The notes: a model not told the origin generated them from the sequence alone. Positions 45,756-56,784 are shown, numbered from the stretch's first letter. The stretch: DNA of 64,000 nt from Sialis fuliginosa (GCA_961205875.1 OY540814.1:3224001-3288000), one strand, 5' to 3'. A program made the numbers and translations.

Positions 45756-46440
45756 CTAATTGAGATCTACATTTTGTGGGGTGTACATGCCTAGATATGA
45801 AAATAAAAATAAACAATTATATGATGCCCCTGCCTATTATTCCAAAATTTAAAATGATATTGTTGAGTTTAGTATTTGTCATTGGTAGTCCCACCAAAGC
45901 CTCGTCACCAAAAATTTTTCAGATTTTTTGAGCCAGTAGTTACTGAGTTAGAGAGGGGGGACAAAATACATTACTACTTGGAGCCCCCTACAAGTGCCAT
46001 TTTTGAGTTTGAGGAAAAAAATTTAAAAAAATGGCAATATTCTACCTACTAATTGAGATCTACATTTCGACACCCCACACGCCTTAGTATAAATTTTTTA
46101 TTTATTTATTTGCTTTAAAGGCCCCTGCAGGCGCCATTTTTCATTTAGAAAAAATTAAGAGAGAGGGTCAAATTCTACGGGTTTGGTTATACATTTTAAC
46201 GTGCCACTTGCCTTGGTATAACAAAATATTTTTTTACCTAGCTTTAGCTCCTTTAGCTCCCTCTGAAAAATTATTTTTTCAACATTTGTACATCTTTTAC
46301 TAGAGGGCATCATTTTACATATTCAGTAAAAATGTCAAGTTTCTAGCTTATATAGTTTACGAGATATTTTGCTTTGAGTGAAAAGGGCGAACAAACGACA
46401 AAGTGAGATTAATAGGGTTTCTTCGGAACCCTAAAAAAGG
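45756..46440 (+). repeat. Related decayed family R segment ending 'cttcggaaccct'
   Basis: It alternates 'ttgagatctacatttt' (twice), 'caggcgccatttttcattta' and G-rich 'agagaggggg' text, finishing with 'agggtttcttcggaacccta'. The closing motif is like the end of family R. No frame. Confidence 0.5.
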
Positions 46441-47514
46441 ACAAGTGCGAGTAGAACTCGCGCTCTGGGGGTTCCTTACCGTTATATGAAACTTAATTAT
46501 TTACAGTTGTTAGTTACGTACTCAATGGAATCGATTCCTAACGAGTATTTGTGTGTAGGTGTCTTTCGTATACGCTGTAAGAATGAAATCGCAAAATTAT
46601 GTTTGTCACGTAATAATTCCTTATAGAATTAGAAATTAATGATTTTCGTTTTTTTTTACTTGTGTTATGAGACCTTCCATCGTACCAAATTTCATGATTC
46701 TAGGCCAGCTGTAAATACCCTATAGAATTTAATTTATTATATTCTTAAATTAATATTTATGTATGTATAAGTTTTGAAAAAAAATTTGTTGCGAAATATC
46801 TTTTTTGGGTCTAGTAACAATACATTTAAAAAGCCGGATTTATGTTTAAGGAAGTGCTGCGATGGCCTTCGGATGTTGACCCCCCTGAGTATCTGAATAC
46901 TAAGTTTAATTGTACTAATATTAAATCTGTATCATGCAAAATAGGTACATCAACTTATGACGTAGAAATATGTATATTATTACTTTTAATGATATTGTAT
47001 TTAAGAGTTGAACTATGGGGGATTAAAACTTATTTATTATAAATGGGACTAAATAAGCTATCTATTGACGTTTAATTTATTGCTCTACGAGTATTAGACC
47101 CGGAGATATAAGCTTTTAAAGTGTGACCTATTTTCGTTGCATTCGTGCTCTGAGATTACTCCATAGTACCAAGTCGGAAGACCTATTTATACGTCAAAAA
47201 TGTATTTACAGAAATATTATTGATTATATTATTATTACCTAGTAATTTTCCAGGAATGGGGGGATATGGGGGATTTGCGTCATTTATAAATAATTCTGAT
47301 GTCAAATTACAAGAAGTAATCTTAAATGAGAACAGAAGTCAAATGAAGCGTAATATAGCCTGATTAGAATTACCGTTTGTTATTCCAGTTTCAATTCGGA
47401 AAAATTTAATTACAATTGATAATAATAATAATAATAAATATTTTATTGTTAATCGATCACTTATATGATATAAAATACGTCAGTACATTTATTAAAAGTT
47501 ACATAAAGTAAAGA
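46441..47514. other. No gene recognised; lepidopteran-type repeat start
   Basis: It begins 'gacaagtgcgagtagaactc' and 'gcgctctgggggttcc', a start seen in common insect (notably lepidopteran) repeats with 'ggaaccct' ends. The rest is AT-rich. The plus frame 46842-47042 has no recognisable domain. Confidence 0.4.
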
Positions 47515-48035
47515 CAACAGTTATGGCCGCTATAAGAGCAAATTTTCGATTTTTATGGATTAATTGTCTTGTTTTTTGTAATTCTCTTGAACTCATATTA
47601 CTAATAAAACAAGTAACTCTGTATTTAATCAATTTAATTAACAAAGTCCACAAATATAGTTTGTTTTTTTAAATTAAAGCCTTTTATTTTGTTCATGTTT
47701 TTTCTCCAGAAATGGCAAAGGTAAAACCAGTAATGAGCACGCAGTGATGGACACTTGCTAATGATTACAAAACGATAAGTACTACGACATAAAAGATCTA
47801 AAAAAAAGAATCGTCAAATTTGAAACAATATAAAGCAGTTGCTATGATAATATAATAATTAATAAATAAATTATACTAATAATTAGTTTAAATGTTCACC
47901 ATTTTGACACCTATGGCAGATTGTCATCAAATCACGCTGTAAGATAGATAAATGTATATAGATTAATAATAGTAAGTAATCAAATATCAACATATTTCTA
48001 ATTTAGTACATTTAATTAAAAATTTGTCAAACCTG
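47515..48035 (-). mobile_element. MITE family A, copy 10 (both termini lost)
   Basis: Internal family sequence from 'agttatggccgctataagag' to 'catttaattaaaaatttgtc' is well kept, but the terminal 'aggtactggcacc' parts are missing at both ends. From 48036 to 48700 nothing is recognised. Confidence 0.85.
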
Positions 48036-48714
48036 GTGTATTTTAACCATTTATATTAATAACACTCACACAGCAATGCTTTATAAGCAAAATTTTGTTT
48101 ATTACTTACTGTGATTACATCTAGGAGATCATTCATCATCTTATATTTATAATGTAAATTGGAGATCTTTCATAGAATGTTGTTCTATTTATTCGAAAAT
48201 TATAAACTGGTTTATTATTTTCTTTTTTATATTCTATATATTTTAATAAATCTGTTACATTCATTCAATAAAAAGTTAATAATTTATTTCTTCTGAACAC
48301 ATTTCATAGAGTACATCTATTGTGAATATTAAAAATAAGTATAATAATTTTTTCCGATTAATTTAATAAAACATGTCAAAAATTCAATTTTCATACATTC
48401 AAAATTCTAATGTTTCATATGTGAAAAGTTTCATCTCTTTTCATTCAATAACTCTTGTTATAAATCTTGACTAAAAACAGGTAGCGGAAGTTACGAGCAT
48501 ATAAATGTTCATATTTTGAGAACAGTTCAACCAAGAGAAAACTTTATATAATATAATATGAAACCGATTTTATCTCCAAAATCTGGAATATTAAGAAACT
48601 TTCCACTAAACAGAAAACGGGGAGTTTAATTCTTAACTTTATTTGAAATTAATCGAAAACGGAAGCTGACGTTATGAACTTGTACATAAAATATAAAATG
48701 TCAGGTACATTTAT

Positions 48715-49655
48715 TGCTTTATAACCACTTATGTTTTCAAAAATATATGATCTGAAACGCATTAAATCAAAATTTGGTTATTTCCAATCAGGGGTGTATT
48801 AAGATTTAGAAGACAAATAAAGTTACTTACAACTAAATTTTGTAACCACTTAGGAGTTATGTTTTTGGAAAATATATAATCTGAAACGCATTAAATCAAA
48901 ATTGGGTTATTTCCAATCAGGGGTGTATTAAGATTTAGAAGACAAATAAAGTTACTTACAACTAAATTTTGTAACCACTTAGGACTTATGTTTTTGGAAA
49001 ATATATAATCTGAAACGCATTAAATCAAAATTGGGTTATTTCCAATCAGGGGTGTATTAAGATTTAGAAGACAAATAAAGTTACTTACAACTAAATTTTG
49101 TAACCACTTAGGAGTTATGTTTTTGGAAAATATATAATCTGAAACGCATTAAATCAAAATTTGGTTATTTCAAATCAAGTGTGTATTAAGTTATGTTTTC
49201 GAAAATATATAATCTGAAACGCATTAAATCAAAATTTGGTTATTTCAAATCAAGTGTGTATTAAGTTATGTTTTCGAAAATATATAATCTGAAACGCATT
49301 AAATCAAAATTTGGTTATTTCAAATCAAGTGTGTATTAAGTTATGTTTTCGAAAATATATGATCTGAAACGCATTAAATCAAAATTTGGTTATTTCCAAT
49401 CAGGGGTGTATTAAGATTTAGAAGACAAATAAAGTTACTTACAACTAAATTTTGTAACCACTTAGGAGTTATGTTTTTGGAAAATATATAATCTGAAACG
49501 CATTAAATCAAAATTTGGTTATTTCAAATCAAGTGTGTATTAAGTTATGTTTTCGAAAATATATAATCTGAAATGCATTAAATCAAAATTGGGTTATTTC
49601 CAATCAGGGGTGTATTAAGATTTAGAAGACAAATAAAGTTACTTACAACTAAATT
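48715..49655 (+). repeat. Composite minisatellite, 129- and 75-bp units
   Basis: The marker 'ctgaaacgcattaaatc' (one copy with a T) occurs at 48752, 48881, 49010, 49139, 49214, 49289, 49364, 49493 and 49568. Spacings are 129, 129, 129, 75, 75, 75, 129, 75. The 75-bp unit is the 129-bp unit lacking about 54 bp ('agatttagaagacaaataaa' to 'ccacttaggag'). Units of a class are nearly identical, implying recent expansion. Confidence 0.95.
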
Positions 49656-50084
49656 GGCTAGTTTTGTTTTTTATAGACTCTCTAGCGTAGATAATTAATT
49701 AAAGCGTTTTGTCTAAATAAATATTATATAATTTACATAGATACAAAAAATATGTTTAATTACTACAATTTTTAACCAACATTAAAAAAAGGAGAGGTTC
49801 TCAATTCGACAATATATATATTTATCTTAGTTCGGGCATAACTTCGACAAATATGTACCGATTTGGACGATTTTTGTTTGTTTGATAGAGTATGCTCTCG
49901 AGATGGTGCCATATAAACTTAATTTACTTACTATAACAGTACCCTATTTATCCCCACTCAACCCCCCTACAAATTGGCCCTGCAGATTGGGTGGTGTATA
50001 GAGGCCTTTAACTTAATAATTAAATTAAACAGTTTTTGATGTCGCTTCCATGCCAATAAAAAACTTTTTAGGAAATAAAAAAAT
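49656..50084. repeat. Family J repeat segment
   Basis: Bases 49830-49925 ('agttcgggcataacttcgac', 'aaatatgtaccgatttgg', 'gtatgctctcgagatggtgc') correspond to 62160-62199 plus 63226-63290, where a hAT-type element interrupts the family. The class is unknown. The rest is AT-rich. Confidence 0.6.
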
Positions 50085-50578
50085 ATAAAACAGCCAAGTG
50101 CATTTTGGGCACGCACATGATAGGTTTCCGTAATCATTACGATTTTTAAACAAGAGTTATTTCAATTTTTTTTATAAACTATTCTAGCCACAGTGTTCGT
50201 TATAATTTTCATTGAAAGTACTTACTAAAAGCTATGTACATTCTGGATTTTTTAGGGGACTCTCTAATAACGACATTTAAATGCAAATATATCGTAACTG
50301 AAGGGTTAAAATCAAAAGGTAATATAAAATTTTTTGTTGCATTTTAGGAGACCTATCAATGGGGTAAGTGAAAAAAATATATGTGAGTTTACTTTTCAGT
50401 CTATGGAAAGGGGGTCCAAAAAAAATGTTTTTTTAAAAAATCTTATCATTTCTGTTTTTGTGTTGTCAGTATTTGTCCGTATACCAAATTTCAACTTAAT
50501 CGGCTTAAAATTTTTGAGGACGGACGGACATGGCGAAACTGTAAGGTTTCCTAGTTTTCTACGGAAACCTAAAAAACG
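50085..50578 (+). repeat. Repeat family R, single-unit copy
   Basis: Head 'agccaagtgcattttgggca' and 'cacgcacatgataggtttcc', one unit ('ctctaataacgacatttaaa'), and tail 'ggacggacggacatggcgaa', 'tctacggaaaccta'. Comparison with 44446-45755 shows the tandem units there are an expansion of this single unit. The plus frame 50334-50585 parallels 45568-45759 only because both lie in the repeat. Confidence 0.85.
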
Positions 50579-50921
50579 GCTTTAAAAACTTTTAAATTTA
50601 ATTATTATATTTTTTTTTGGGTTTTTTAAGTCGGTTTTATATTTTCTTGAAAAGTTTTTTGCCATGGTTAATTAAGCATAGTTCCACCTATGTGCGTCAG
50701 TTTGTTTTCCGGGTCCATTTTGTTATTTATGTACGTGGACACCTTGTTTTGTATAAATGATATACACGACGTCTAAACAGCTGAAGAAAAATAGGTCATA
50801 TCATTTGGCTACTAGTAAATATCATGAGATGTTTTGACTTATATACTGAGAGTATTTTTCTGTGCGCAAGATCATTAATTGTAGGCGTTAAGTGAAAAAC
50901 AACGTATTTATTATATGAACC
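50579..50921. other. No gene recognised
   Basis: AT-rich with a T/G-rich tract near 50610. No shared modules. Confidence 0.4.
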
Positions 50922-50929
50922 ATTTAAAA

Positions 50930-51191
50930 CAGAGGTTCCCAACCTTTATGTCTTATAAAGCACATTATAAAATACCGATCACCACCATTTATTTTTCAAA
51001 ACAAAATAGTTGGGTATATATTTTTTTTATATTTTTCTCACTTGTGATTGAATCAAGAAATATTAAGTTTGCTCAGTTTTATTTAGATTTAAAATTTAAA
51101 ACCTAAAAAAATGACGCATCTGAATAATAATAAATAATGACAATTGACGAACTTTTCATGGTGCCTGCAAGCATAAGGTTGAGAACCTCTG
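50930..51191. mobile_element. hAT-type MITE, 262 bp
   Basis: The left end is CAGAGGTTCCCAACCTTTAT. The right end read inward is CAGAGGTTCTCAACCTTATG. A perfect 8-bp duplication ATTTAAAA is at 50922-50929 and 51192-51199. The plus frame 50915-51106 spans its left part and is not a gene. Confidence 0.92.
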
Positions 51192-51270
51192 ATTTAAAAG
51201 TTAAAATAGTTTCCGTTTTGTTCATTTTCTTTAATGTGTCTTAATTGTAAGCATTAACAGAATTTTTTTT

Positions 51271-51295
51271 TACCTTAGCTGTTACCCACGACTTC
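51271..51295 (+). repeat. Retroposon family N head, left of Penelope insertion
   Basis: 'ccttagctgttacccacgac' is the family head. The matching body and tail resume at 51793. Confidence 0.65.
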
Positions 51296-51299
51296 ATAA

Positions 51300-51572
51300 T
51301 CAATTTTCGACAAAAGTTACATAGGACAAACTAGGAAATCAATAAACATTAGATTTAAAGAGCACATGGCTGACCTGAAATACAACCAGGTTGATAAATC
51401 CAGCGTAGCTCATCATATGACTACATTAAATCACACAACAGATATAAATAATTTTAAACTAATTAAAACATGCAGTAATCAATTAGACGCAGCAGAAAGC
51501 TTAGAAATCTTGATGGAAAGACTAAGATTTTTAATAGTGGTACCAGACCTATCCCAGCTTCAATCCTTCTAG
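51300..51572 (+). pseudogene. GIY-YIG endonuclease remnant of a Penelope-like element
   Basis: The frame is open from 51300 to a stop at 51570-51572. It gives DKSYIGQTRKSINIRFKEHM at its start, where YIG, the GQT-R spacing, and the R..EH helix match the GIY-YIG domain that follows the reverse transcriptase in Penelope-like retroelements. SSVAHHM, LNHTTDINNFKLI and LDAAESLEIL follow in the family's usual order. The expected ending (RPIPASILLD) is found in the neighbouring +2/+3 frame at about 51543-51573, so a frameshift has occurred. The domain start (GIY strand) is missing. It is an inactive fragment of a larger polyprotein. The enzyme nicks the target DNA for reverse transcription. Confidence 0.8.
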
Positions 51573-51667
51573 ACCTTGCAGTTGATTGGTCAGAATCATT
51601 GAAGCGAGATAAGCCCTTTTTTATAAATATAAGATTTGACCAAGACTGAATCAGTCTGGAACTGTTA

Positions 51668-51712
51668 GGCTTCTGATGAGAACTTCTTGTGAAGTCGAAA
51701 CACGTGTTGTGT
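51668..51712 (+). ncRNA. Hammerhead ribozyme-like core in Penelope 3' part
   Basis: CTGATGA (51673-51679), a strong stem II (ACTTC TTGT GAAGT) and GAAA (51697-51700) are all present. Helix III strand ACACGTGT (51700-51707) is a perfect palindrome with no loop, suiting dimeric folding. T at 51708 is the base 5' of the predicted cut. Stem I is damaged here compared with 59863, with one mismatch and one wobble. Confidence 0.7.
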
Positions 51713-51792
51713 GACATTGTTTTATTGTGGTTAATGTGTATATTTTTAGTTTAAGTGACTAAGAAACCACAGTTTCTCCGTTTTTCCAGTAG

Positions 51793-51925
51793 AAAGTAGG
51801 TAGCCTATGTTCTTCCTGAGTATGCAAGCTATCTCCCTGCCAATTTTCAACCAGATCGGTTAAGCGGTTGAGTCGTAAGAAGGTTACAGACACAGAGTTA
51901 CTTTGGATTAGTATGGATTATTTTC
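51793..51925 (+). repeat. Retroposon family N tail, right of Penelope insertion
   Basis: 'aaagtaggtagcctatgttc', 'gagtatgcaagctatctccc' and 'accagatcggttaagcggtt', then an acaga-type tail and 'ggattagtatggatt'. It continues the head at 51271-51295. Confidence 0.75.
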
Positions 51926-52526
51926 TATATTTTTTTAATAAACATAAACACATTGAATATTTTAATTTTAAATAAAGGATTCACACGAGTAAGCACATAT
52001 TTAATATATTAAATTAACAACGGGCAACTGGAATTTCGAAATAACATAATAAATACAGCATTCATAAACCCGTAAAACATAAAAACAAATGGGTTTAGAA
52101 ACGATTACACATTTGTGAAATCAATCACGTTCTAATGGAAAATCCAGATGAACAAAAAAAAGCCTATACTTTTCGACAATCCTTTCATCGTATTTTTTGT
52201 GCGAGGATGAAATATGAACCCGTCCTGCGAATGAAGAGTTTATTGACATGTTCATCTATATTATATTCGGTGGTCCAAAAATAACGCGCATTTTATAGAA
52301 ATATAATTTTAAACACATAAAATAATTGATGAAAATTTAACACTAGACATATATGAGCTGCTTTTACGTAATAACTATTTTAGGGGGAGGGGGATACAGC
52401 TATATTGTCTACATGGAGTTAAATGAGGCCCTTAAGCAATTGCTCTAACTCCAAAACTTGTACCTCTGTAAGATAATTTTATAATTTGTAATTTGTAAAT
52501 ATTCATTCTAACTTTTCTTTAAACAG
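51926..52526. other. No gene recognised
   Basis: AT-rich. A G-rich 'agggggagggggata' lies near 52382. No modules shared elsewhere. Confidence 0.4.
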
Positions 52527-52660
52527 ACCTGTCTTAATTCAATTAGAACAATTTTTACAAAAAATTTAATGTTTTTCTTCACTATCCTTCTTAGCCTGGC
52601 ACCCCGGGCGGTCGCCCAACCTCCCCACATCCCTAAAGTCGGCACTACTTATGGTCTTGT
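52527..52660 (-). repeat. hAT-type MITE fragment (family I)
   Basis: 'gcctggcaccccgggcggtc' and 'taaagtcggcact' are the complement of the left end of the MITE at 20698 ('gccgactttaggg', 'gcaatcgcccgaggcaccag'). The other side begins 'cagacctgtcttaa', weakly like that family's second end. No duplication was identified. Confidence 0.55.
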
Positions 52661-52799
52661 CTTATCGCGATGGTAGCGACGCGTTCAGTGGTAAAAATCG
52701 AAACTAACGCAATCTGGTCAATTATATATCATCTAACCTAATTTAATCAGTGTTTAGTAAACAAGTAAATCAGTGATTATATACTTTTAACAATTAAAG

Positions 52800-53075
52800 T
52801 ATTTAATTTCTTTTATTCGCAGCGTGCGCGATGACAGCGCCGACTAGCGGTTACAACTGGGGCGGGCTTTGACATAGCTGTCAAAACGAAAAGTTAAACA
52901 AATAATTTCAATAAAATATAGAAAAAAATATATTTTTTAGTTGATTCTATATAACAATAGTGTGGTTAATCATGTTAACCTTTCTATTTTTAGTTAAAAA
53001 TGAGCCCGCCACAAGTTCCCTTTTGGCCACCTCGTGCGCTGCGATCGATTTCGTTTCCTCCACCACCTATTTCGC
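52800..53075. repeat. GC-rich imperfect inverted-repeat segment
   Basis: 'tcgcagcg...ggcgggct' (52820-52868) is mirrored by 'agcccgcc...cgctgcga' (53003-53046). Between them is AT-rich sequence. On the plus strand a 28-codon frame with many Pro starts at ATG 52999. 'gcgccgactagcgg' near 52840 resembles a CTCF-type site. Either a decayed MITE or a regulatory island. I cannot decide. Confidence 0.35.
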
Positions 53076-53584
53076 ACTTACAATGAGCCAATAGAGAAAA
53101 TAAATATCTATAACTAATGAAAAATACCTCGAAAATGGCTGGTGCTAGGTTTTTTTTTTAAATCTATCAATAAAATGTACTGTTGCATATATGTTAGTTT
53201 TTTTTTCTTTTTTTATGAAATTAAAAGCCTAATTAGTATAACGTTTAGTCCTTGATAACTGATATAATTATTTTAATAAACATAAGAATATTATTCATGC
53301 ATTCATAATACAAAAATTGATACTATTTTCAATAAATAAGTGAATTAGCAATAATACTGATTTATGAGTTTGAGTGCTTATAGCAGTACAAGAAATCAAA
53401 AACTACAGCTGAAGAAAATTTCTAGTCTTTTAGTTTAATAACAAAAAAAACTTGTGATATGGAAATAGCGAATTATTTAATTAAACATTTTTTTCAAACT
53501 AACAACTGACAGCTGACCCAATAAGAATAGTTCATTTTTTTTACCACACCTGCACCGTGGCGTACGATCAACGACACATATCAA
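53076..53584. other. No gene recognised
   Basis: AT-rich sequence with poly-T tracts. No shared modules. Confidence 0.4.
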
Positions 53585-54640
53585 ATACAAATAAAATAAA
53601 ACTCATCTTTGTATTATGAATATTAGTTTTCTAATATCCTGTCAATAATATAACACACATTTTTAAAATAACTAATTTGACAATAGGCATGATCCCAGAA
53701 TCCCAGTAACAAAGTATCACTGAAATTATGATTTTAAATAATGAAATAGGTTAAAAAGATCCTAAAAAATGTATTTATTTTTAAATTAAAAGCGAGATTA
53801 ATATGATTTTTGTTAAAATAAAAACGCAAAATACAGCAATCCGCCATGTTTGATAAAACACCAGTCAGAGTGAGTGACGTCACGGCTAGGTAAATGTCAT
53901 TTTTGTTTCATTAATATCTGCACTGTTTATAAATTATGTTGTGGTTTTAAATTATCAATTTGCTCAGTTTTGTGTTATAAAAAGTAAAACCGAGAAACAT
54001 TAGCGATGGAACAAGGATTTATTATAGTTGACAAGGAGTGTTTACATAGGCGTAACGTCAAAAATGCGCCATGACACCTGCGAGCGTTTTGGTGTCAAAT
54101 TTAAAATTAGTTTTAAAAGGGTAAATTTTTGTGATTAAACCTTTATTTTCTGCAGAAATAAGCATTTTTTTGGAAATAAGAGACACGTAAGATCATCATA
54201 AAATAGTTTTTAAAAATTAGGCATCATGCCTATTAGAATTAAATTGCATTTGTTTTATAAAACGTACTGTTAGAGTATAACAATTAAAATTTAATTGCAT
54301 TTGTTTCGAAGGCAACATGAATTGTATACTTATTTATTAGTATTTAAAATTCAAATTTTGAGGGTGGTTTTCACCTTTCACCCCTTCAATGACTGTTTAG
54401 GCACGTTTAACAAAAAAAATACTGAAATACATGTTTCATTATTCGTATTGTAGAATATTTATGCTAAGTTTCAAGTAAATCCGAGCAAAAAATACTTTAC
54501 ACCCCTTTTTATTACCCCCGAATTTCGAAAAATCCTTTCTTTCAGATCATAATTACGTCAAGAATTTTTGATTTTGGTTTTCGGGTTGATTACAATAACT
54601 TTCAGTTGGGAAGTTAATAAATATTTAGTCAAGTGTCCAA
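53585..54640 (-). repeat. Left arm of a large inverted-repeat pair (family G), split by element Q
   Basis: Bases 53585-53686 and 54233-54640 are the complement of 55575-56175, read in order: 'atattagttttctaatatcc', 'ttttcacctttcaccccttc', 'tttaggcacgtttaacaaaa', 'agtttcaagtaaatcc' and 'actttcagttgggaagttaa'. The arm carries a 545-bp insertion (element Q). Confidence 0.8.
53687..54232. mobile_element. Element Q, ~545 bp, in the left arm
   Basis: The start 'aataggcatgatccc' and the end 'gcatcatgcctatt' form inverted termini of about 12 bp. It interrupts sequence continuous in the partner arm. A left-end fragment with the same 'cagtaacaaagtatcactga' follows at 62093-62150. The superfamily is undecided. 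Confidence 0.6.
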
Positions 54641-55559
54641 GTAGTATATTTCGATATCCCATCTGACAATCTGACCGTAATATATAGAATAATCGTACCT
54701 TCATACTTCATCTGATGAAGCTAAAGAATGTAAAACATTTCTACATTTGCATGCACACACATTTTCATTACAAAAGCTACAATTTAGTGCGCGGCTAGAC
54801 AGAGAACCATCGTGCCCGCGCCCGTCGGGTTCCTTTGGCCTTGGCCAGTGCATTCTGCAACAAAACTGCATCTAGATATGTGTACTTAGGCTTGTCTTAC
54901 ACAGTAAAATATAGCCTTTAAATAATCACGTATAACTTATTTACTAAATGTGTGTGACTTTGTACAATATGAATTATTCCACAACATAATTGCCAAAAAG
55001 TTTAAGCCTGCTTTATTTAATTTCTATACTGTAGTAGTTAATTAGTAATTTAAGATATTATTTACATTTATTTTTCATTTTTTCCATTTTATAATAAAAA
55101 ATAAGTAATTTATTTAATATAAAGGAACTAACAATATATGTTAGCTAACAAGCACTTTCAACGGGGTATTAATTGTATTAATTATGTGATATTATCTATG
55201 GATTTGTTTTAGAATTTAGAGCAGTCATACTTTAACTTATTATAACACAGTATGTACAAAATAATTTCATAATATCACCACTGTTTTAAAACCATTTGTG
55301 TTTATTTACCGCGCGTGCGAGGAACTTGTCAAACATTTCATGAAACTTCAAGAGAACTGTCATATGTTCAAAAAATTAAAGATGGTCTCTTTTAGAGACG
55401 AGAGTTAAATTCGTCTCGTTTCGAAGTTATTTCATCTCATATACGTGATCGAGATGAGACTAACTGAAAGCGAGAAAAATTTATATCTCGTGTCTTTTCT
55501 TAAAAATACTTATGTAATAAACTATAAACAATAAAACGAATCGTATATATTTTACTTTG
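54641..55559. repeat. Spacer between inverted arms; MITE B fragment
   Basis: It holds a GC-rich patch at 54787-54850 ('gtgcccgcgcccgtcgggtt') and a family B fragment at about 55118-55370 ('aagcactttcaacggggtat', 'cataatatcaccactgtttt'). A stretch at 55385-55500 has repeated 'gagacgag' and 'gagatgagac' motifs. No gene was found. Confidence 0.5.
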
Positions 55560-56345
55560 ATTATAAATTTAAGGATTATTATTAACTTCCCAACTGGAAG
55601 TTATTGTAATCGATCCGAAAATAAAAATAAAAAATTTCAACATATTTGTATGTTTCAAGGTCACTATAATATATTTACACTATTTTCAAAAAAATATGTG
55701 TGTGTGTGTGTGCGTGTGAGTGTATGTACGCAAATGAAAAAAGCTATTGACTTCGTTGGGGTGCCAATCGAAGCGTCTTGACGTAAATATGATCTGAAAA
55801 ATAGGATTTTTTGAAATTCAACCCCTATGGGGGTAAAAAGGGGTGCAATGTTTTTTTTGTTTGGATTTAGCATAAATATTCTACAATACAAATAATGAAA
55901 CATGTATTCCAATATTTTTTTTGTTATACGTGCCTAAACAGCCATAGAAGAGGTGAAAGGCGAAAACTATCCTCAAAATTTGAATTTTAAATACTATAAA
56001 TAAGTCTACAATTCATGTTGCCTTGGAAACAAATGCAATTAAATTTAAATTGTCGGACTAGTTTTATAAAGCAAATACAATTCAAATTAGTTATTCTAAA
56101 AATGTGTGTTATATTATTGACATTAGGATATTAGAAAACTAATATTCATAATACAAAGGTGAGTTTTATTTCTGACCAATTCAATTAAAATTTTTCATAA
56201 ACATATTAAAAAAATATTCACATAAACTATATGGAAACAATAAATAATCAGTATTCAAGTATTTATAATCATACCGTGTTGGGAAGTTGATTGTGTGGAC
56301 CTAAAGGATCTCACCCCAACCCAAGGCTTATTTTTTAATAATTTT
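55560..56345 (+). repeat. Right arm of the inverted pair plus family G body
   Basis: 55575-56175 pairs with the left arm. 56040-56340 is also a direct copy of 38376-38690. A (GT)n microsatellite interrupts at 55696-55715. The two opposed frames over the microsatellite (55557-55781 plus, 55664-55912 minus) are not genes. Bases 55800-55845 share 'gaaattcaacccc' and 'gggggtaaaaaggggtg' with family F at 10795. Confidence 0.8.
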
Positions 56346-56617
56346 TGCTAATCCTTAAAATCCTCGGCAAGACTCTTGTCCGATTTGAAACCAATCTTAT
56401 AGAATAATCAATAATAAATAAATGCCACTTATAATTTTGCTTGATATTTAAAAAAATTTGTTATAATTGTTAAAAATAAAATATATTACCCCCCTATTTT
56501 TTTAGAAATAATATCGAATTCCACTAATATTTGTGATATTGTCCAGTAAAAGAAGCATTTTGACACGAAATTTTAAGCAATTTTATGGTTGATTATTATA
56601 GATTTTGGGGCCTAGAA

Positions 56618-56784
56618 TTAAAAATGGGGTTGAAGGGTGAAAACCCCGTTTCCAAGCTTTTTTTCATATTATCTCAAAATCTAAATCGATCATGTTTTTT
56701 TTTATACTAATTACTCTTTCTAGAGGGCTTAAACCATACAAAAAACATGGAAACGGGGTTTTCACCCTTTAACCCCATTTTTAA
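56618..56784. repeat. Hairpin-forming inverted repeat, 37-bp arms
   Basis: The arms at 56618-56654 and 56748-56784 are complementary except for one position, with a 93-base loop. The arms carry 'gggtgaaaaccccgtttcca'. From 56346 to 56617 and 56785 to 57198 the DNA is AT-rich and unrecognised. Confidence 0.88.

Larger units (their letters stand above)
51296..51792 (+). mobile_element. Penelope-like element, 5'-truncated, with hammerhead end
   Basis: About 500 bp. First comes the GIY-YIG endonuclease remnant (separate entry), then 'agaaccac'-poor spacer and a 3' part with the hammerhead core, 'gtgacattgttttattgtgg', 'ttagtttaagtgacta' and 'tttctccgtttttccagtag'. The last ~130 bp match 59840-59981 closely. 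It splits a family N retroposon whose head is at 51271 and tail at 51793-51925. No reverse-transcriptase part remains. No convincing target duplication was read here. Confidence 0.82.

Noticed and set aside
45568-50585. Similar frames MERGSKKN... at 45568 and 50334
   Set aside because: Both lie in family R tails and differ by indels. The frame similarity follows the repeat.
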